Shown here one piece after another: positions 38,955 through 42,588 of a DNA stretch of 42,588 bases (the stretch's first letter is position 1; every line of letters starts with the position of its first letter). The stretch is from Zymomonas sp. (GTDB lineage Bacteria > Pseudomonadota > Alphaproteobacteria > Sphingomonadales > Sphingomonadaceae), in NCBI GenBank assembly GCA_027489105.1, contig JAIYAJ010000348.1, positions 1-42,588 of the forward strand, written 5' to 3'. A program made the position numbers and the translations under genes. Below the pieces are notes generated by a model. That model was not told where the DNA came from. It ran no database searches and saw nothing but the letters and a program-made list of their open reading frames with translations.

Positions 38955-38985
38955 GCGGGGGCGGCGGCCCCCACCAGGGCGTCGA

Positions 38986-40242
38986 TCAGCTGCATCCGAC
39001 CGGCTGCGGGTTGTGTGCCTGGAACAGCTTGCCCCGCTCGGCCAGCAGGACGATCACCAAGGCGGCCGAGGAGCCCAACAGAAAGCCGAGGGTGAGGGGC
39101 AGGGTGGTTCCCTGGAAAGACTGGCCGATGGCAAGCCCGATCAGCGTGCCAACGACACTCTGCATAAAGCCCTGGATCGAGGCGGCCGTGCCGGCGATCG
39201 TGCCCATGCGCTCCATGGCCATCGACCCGAAGTTGGATCCGGTCAGGCCGAACAGGAACATCGTCATTCCCTGCAGGATGGCAAAGCTCCAGATCGTCTC
39301 ATGACCACTGGTGACGATCGCCAGCCGGACGAGACACAGCAGGATCATCGCGACCAGCGCGCTGTGCGACACCAGCCGGGTGCCGAGCCGCTCGACGATC
39401 CGGGAGTTGATCAGTGCGGCGATCGCCATCATGCCCGCGATCAGGCCGAAGCCGGGCGCGAAATATTGTGGCGCATTGAAGCTGTGGGCGAAGATCTGCT
39501 GCACGCTGTTGAGAAAGCCGACCAGCCCGCCATAGATCACGGCTGACGCCAGCGCATAGCCAAGCGAGCAGCGGTCGCCGAGCGTCATCCGCGTCGCTTC
39601 TACGATCGACCCGACACCGATCGAGCGGCGGTTGGCGGGCGTCAGCGTTTCCGGCAGGCGGATCGCGGCCCAGGTGCAGACCATCAGACTGAAGCCGCCG
39701 AGCAGATAGAAAATCCAGTGCCATGGCGCCACGAGCAGGATCAGTTCGCCCAGCGTCGGCGCCGCGATCGGTACCGCCAGGAACACCATGAAGCAGAGCG
39801 AGGTCACCCGCGCCATGCGCCGTCCGGCATAGCAGTCCCGGACGATCGAGATCGACAGGATGCGGGTGGAAGCCGCCACGAAACCCTGCAGGCCGCGAGA
39901 AATCAGCAGCAAATCGAAGCTGCCGGCATGGGCTGCGACGAAGCTGGTGACCGCATAGATGCCGAGCGTCGAGAACAGGACGGGCCTGCGGCCGAAGCGG
40001 TCGGCGAGGGGGCCGAAGATCAGCTGGCCAAAGCCGAAGCAGCCGATATAGACCGCCACCACCAGCTGCTGGTGGTTCTCGATCGTCACGCCGAGCTCCG
40101 ATCCGATCCGGCCGAGCGCGGGCAACATGATGTCGATCCCCAGCGCGTTGACCGCCATCAGCGACGCCATCAACGCCACGAACTCGCCGAAGGGCAAGCC
40201 GTGGGACATATTCTCGTCCTGGAAGGTCTGGGGAGCGTTCAT
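38986..40242 (-). CDS. MFS multidrug efflux transporter, Bcr/CflA type
   Basis: The 418-residue product has 12 hydrophobic segments. The motif FGPLADRFGRRPV is the MFS motif A between helices 2 and 3. The start GEFVALMASLMAVNALGIDIMLPALGRIG and the order of segments are typical of Bcr/CflA drug:H+ antiporters, which export antibiotics across the inner membrane. Start ATG 40242 is used; ATG 40209 has a better ribosome site (AGGA, 8 bases). It is convergent with tamB, 31 bases apart, where only a short GGGGG/CCCCC stem is seen. Confidence 0.88.
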   Translation of the reverse strand: MNAPQTFQDENMSHGLPFGEFVALMASLMAVNALGIDIMLPALGRIGSELGVTIENHQQLVVAVYIGCFGFGQLIFGPLADRFGRRPVLFSTLGIYAVTSFVAAHAGSFDLLLISRGLQGFVAASTRILSISIVRDCYAGRRMARVTSLCFMVFLAVPIAAPTLGELILLVAPWHWIFYLLGGFSLMVCTWAAIRLPETLTPANRRSIGVGSIVEATRMTLGDRCSLGYALASAVIYGGLVGFLNSVQQIFAHSFNAPQYFAPGFGLIAGMMAIAALINSRIVERLGTRLVSHSALVAMILLCLVRLAIVTSGHETIWSFAILQGMTMFLFGLTGSNFGSMAMERMGTIAGTAASIQGFMQSVVGTLIGLAIGQSFQGTTLPLTLGFLLGSSAALVIVLLAERGKLFQAHNPQPVGCS

Positions 40243-40310
40243 CGGAAAATCCAGTGGCGCCTTAGGCTTGCGGGCGGACGCTGGCAACCCGCCGGGGCAT
40301 GCCAAAAGAG

Positions 40311-40344
40311 AAAGGGCCCCGGAGCCGAAGCCCCGGAGCCCTTT
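40311..40344 (-). terminator. Rho-independent terminator of glnA
   Basis: AAAGGGCCCCGG and CCGGAGCCCTTT pair with one mismatch around a 10-base loop. On the minus strand the T-rich TTTCTCTTTT follows. It lies 23 bases past the glnA stop. Confidence 0.85.
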
Positions 40345-40366
40345 CCTGTGCCGGTGAAGGCGAAGA

Positions 40367-41779
40367 TCAGTTCGAGAAGTACATGTCGAACTCGACCGGG
40401 CTCGGGGTCATCTCCCAGCGGGCGACTTCCGGCCACTTCAGTTCGATATAGGCTTCGATCTGGTCCTCGGTGAACACGCCGCCCTTGGTGAGGAAGGCGT
40501 GGTCGGCCTGCAGCGAGTTCAGCGCTTCGCGCAGCGAACCGCAAACGGTCGGAACCAGGGCGAGCTCTTCCGGCGGAAGATCGTACAGATTCTTGTCCAT
40601 CGCCTCGCCCGGATGAATCTTGTTCTCGATGCCGTCGAGACCAGCCATCAGCAGCGCCGCATAGCAGAGATAGGGGTTCGCCATCGCGTCCGGGAAACGG
40701 AACTCGACGCGCTTCGCCTTGGCACCGGTGCCATAGGGGATGCGGCAAGAGGCCGAGCGGTTGCGCGCCGAATAGGCGAGCAGCACCGGAGCCTCATAGC
40801 CCGGGACCAGGCGCTTGTAGCTGTTGGTCGTCGGGTTGGTGAAGGCGTTGAGCGCCTTGGCATGCTTGATCACGCCGCCGATGAAATAGAGGCAGGTGTC
40901 CGACAGGCCGGCATAGCCGTTGCCGGCGAACAGCGGCTGACCCTTGTCCCAGATCGAGATGTGGGTGTGCATGCCCGAGCCGTTATCTTCCTTGATCGGC
41001 TTCGGCATGAAGGTGACGGTCTTGCCATAGGCCTGCGCGACCTGCCAGCAGACATATTTGTAGATCTGCATGCGGTCGGCGGTCTGGACGAGCGTGCCGA
41101 AGGTCAGGCCGAGTTCGTGCTGGGCCGAGGCCACTTCGTGGTGGTGCTTGTCGCAGGGCAGGCCCATTTCGAGCATGGTCGAAACCATCTCGGCGCGGAT
41201 GTCGACGGCGCTGTCGACCGGAGCGACCGGGAAATAGCCGCCCTTGGCGCGGGGACGGTGACCCAGATTGCCGCCTTCGAGCGCCTTGCCGGTGTTGGTC
41301 GGCAGCTCGACGTCGTCCAGCTTGTAGTAGCTGGAATTGTAGGTCGTATCGAACTGGACGTCATCGAACATGAAGAACTCGGCTGCCGGTCCGACATAGA
41401 CGGTGTCGCCGACACCGATCGACTTCACATAGGCTTCGGCGCGCTTGGCGGTCGAGCGCGGATCGCGGGTGTAAAGCTCGCCGGTCGACGGCTCGACGAT
41501 GTCGCACACGAGGATCAGCATCGGCGTGGCGGAGAAGGGGTCCGTCCAGACGGCGTCCAGATCCGGCTTCAGGATCATGTCGGACTCGTTGATCGTCTTC
41601 CAGCCCTCGATCGACGAACCGTCGAACATGAAGCCGTCGGTCAGCTCGTCCTCGCCGACGACGCCGGCGCACATGGTGAGGTGCTGCCACTTGCCCTTGG
41701 GATCGGTGAAACGAAGATCGACCCACTCGATCTCCTGGTCCTTGATCATCTTGAGAACGTCAGCGGGCTTGTTCGCCAT
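40367..41779 (-). CDS. glnA: Glutamine synthetase type I
   Basis: The 470-residue product makes glutamine from glutamate, ammonia and ATP in the cytoplasm. Signatures are [10 protein letters not shown] (51-60), [10 protein letters not shown] with the metal glutamate, GSGMHTHIS (268-276), [11 protein letters not shown] (340-350) and [10 protein letters not shown] with Tyr399, the adenylylation target. Presence of this Tyr indicates control by GlnE. It lies 79 bases after glnB in the same direction, a common alphaproteobacterial pair. Length equals that of E. coli GlnA within two residues. Confidence 0.97.
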   Translation of the reverse strand: MANKPADVLKMIKDQEIEWVDLRFTDPKGKWQHLTMCAGVVGEDELTDGFMFDGSSIEGWKTINESDMILKPDLDAVWTDPFSATPMLILVCDIVEPSTGELYTRDPRSTAKRAEAYVKSIGVGDTVYVGPAAEFFMFDDVQFDTTYNSSYYKLDDVELPTNTGKALEGGNLGHRPRAKGGYFPVAPVDSAVDIRAEMVSTMLEMGLPCDKHHHEVASAQHELGLTFGTLVQTADRMQIYKYVCWQVAQAYGKTVTFMPKPIKEDNGSGMHTHISIWDKGQPLFAGNGYAGLSDTCLYFIGGVIKHAKALNAFTNPTTNSYKRLVPGYEAPVLLAYSARNRSASCRIPYGTGAKAKRVEFRFPDAMANPYLCYAALLMAGLDGIENKIHPGEAMDKNLYDLPPEELALVPTVCGSLREALNSLQADHAFLTKGGVFTEDQIEAYIELKWPEVARWEMTPSPVEFDMYFSN

Positions 41780-41858
41780 ATCCTTGCCTTCCCCGTGAGA
41801 AAATCCGTGAATGTTTCGGGCGGTGTGCCGCCCCTGCTCTGTGTTGGCGCCGCGGCGA

Positions 41859-42400
<542 letters not shown>

Positions 42401-42588
42401 TCAGAGATAGGGCGGCTGGTGCAGACCCTCAGGACTGGCCGTGAAGATCTCGCAGCCATCGTCGGTGATGCCGATCGAATGTTCGAACTGGGCCGACAGT
42501 GAACGGTCGCGGGTGACCGCCGTCCAGCCGTCGTCGAGCAGCTTCACGTCGGGGCGGCCGATATTGATCATCGGTTCGATCGTGAACA
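42401..42588 (-). CDS. map: Methionine aminopeptidase, C-terminal end (5' part outside window)
   Basis: The last 62 codons are in the window. [13 protein letters not shown] carries one metal-binding Glu, and [15 protein letters not shown] carries the second; both are signatures of type I methionine aminopeptidase, which removes the start Met from new proteins. The WTAVTRD segment between fits as well. The rest of the gene lies to the right. Confidence 0.93.
   Translation of the reverse strand, partial: FTIEPMINIGRPDVKLLDDGWTAVTRDRSLSAQFEHSIGITDDGCEIFTASPEGLHQPPYL

Noticed and set aside
38955..38985. Terminator between tamB and the efflux gene
   Set aside because: Only a 5-bp GGGGG/CCCCC stem with no T-run is seen.

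Overview
The window is about 65% GC (my estimate) and looks like a sphingomonad (order Sphingomonadales). The evidence is the host block at the right: an S24 regulator, tamA-tamB, a Bcr/CflA-type efflux pump, glnA, glnB and the 3' end of a methionine aminopeptidase gene. I did not identify the species.

Bases 1 to about 31,150 are most of a Mu-like transposable prophage with a siphovirus-type tail; its left end lies outside the window. The layout is unusual. A regulatory centre near 12.7 kb (repressor leftward, Ner-like protein rightward) separates two arms. The right arm (12.8-30.9 kb, + strand) carries ParB-like, MuA-like and MuB-like genes, a string of small early genes including Gam, GemA and Mor homologues, an L,D-transpeptidase-fold protein where Mu has its lysozyme, Mu gp25/26/27-like proteins, two methyltransferases, terminase, a portal fused to an Acb1-like domain, a MuF head protein with a C-terminal PBECR-like nuclease, and repeated transposase-type end sites. 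The left arm (8.3 kb to the left edge, - strand) carries protease/scaffold, decoration, capsid, connector, tail tube, the tail assembly chaperone with a probable -1 frameshift, and the tape measure. In Mu, D3112 and B3 the head genes form one run; here the run is cut between MuF and protease.

Two cassettes lie between the arms. A + strand set of four small genes (8.45-9.69 kb) includes a lipoprotein and an exported membrane protein. A - strand set (9.7-12.0 kb) follows the repressor and includes a protein with a nucleoside-deoxyribosyltransferase/TIR-related domain, translationally coupled to the repressor. That arrangement suits a gene expressed in the lysogen, such as a defence or superinfection-exclusion function.

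The same 16-bp dyad, CGTCCG-N4-CGGACG, occurs in the gap after the Mor gene (21603) and in the divergent gap between protease and lipoprotein (8356). It is a good candidate for a late-activator site that would switch on both separated structural arms together.

Host genes resume after about 31.25 kb: an S24/LexA-like regulator with a GTTC-N7-GTTC SOS-type box, two small conserved-looking genes, tamA and tamB for outer-membrane assembly, a convergent efflux gene, then map, glnB and glnA on the minus strand.
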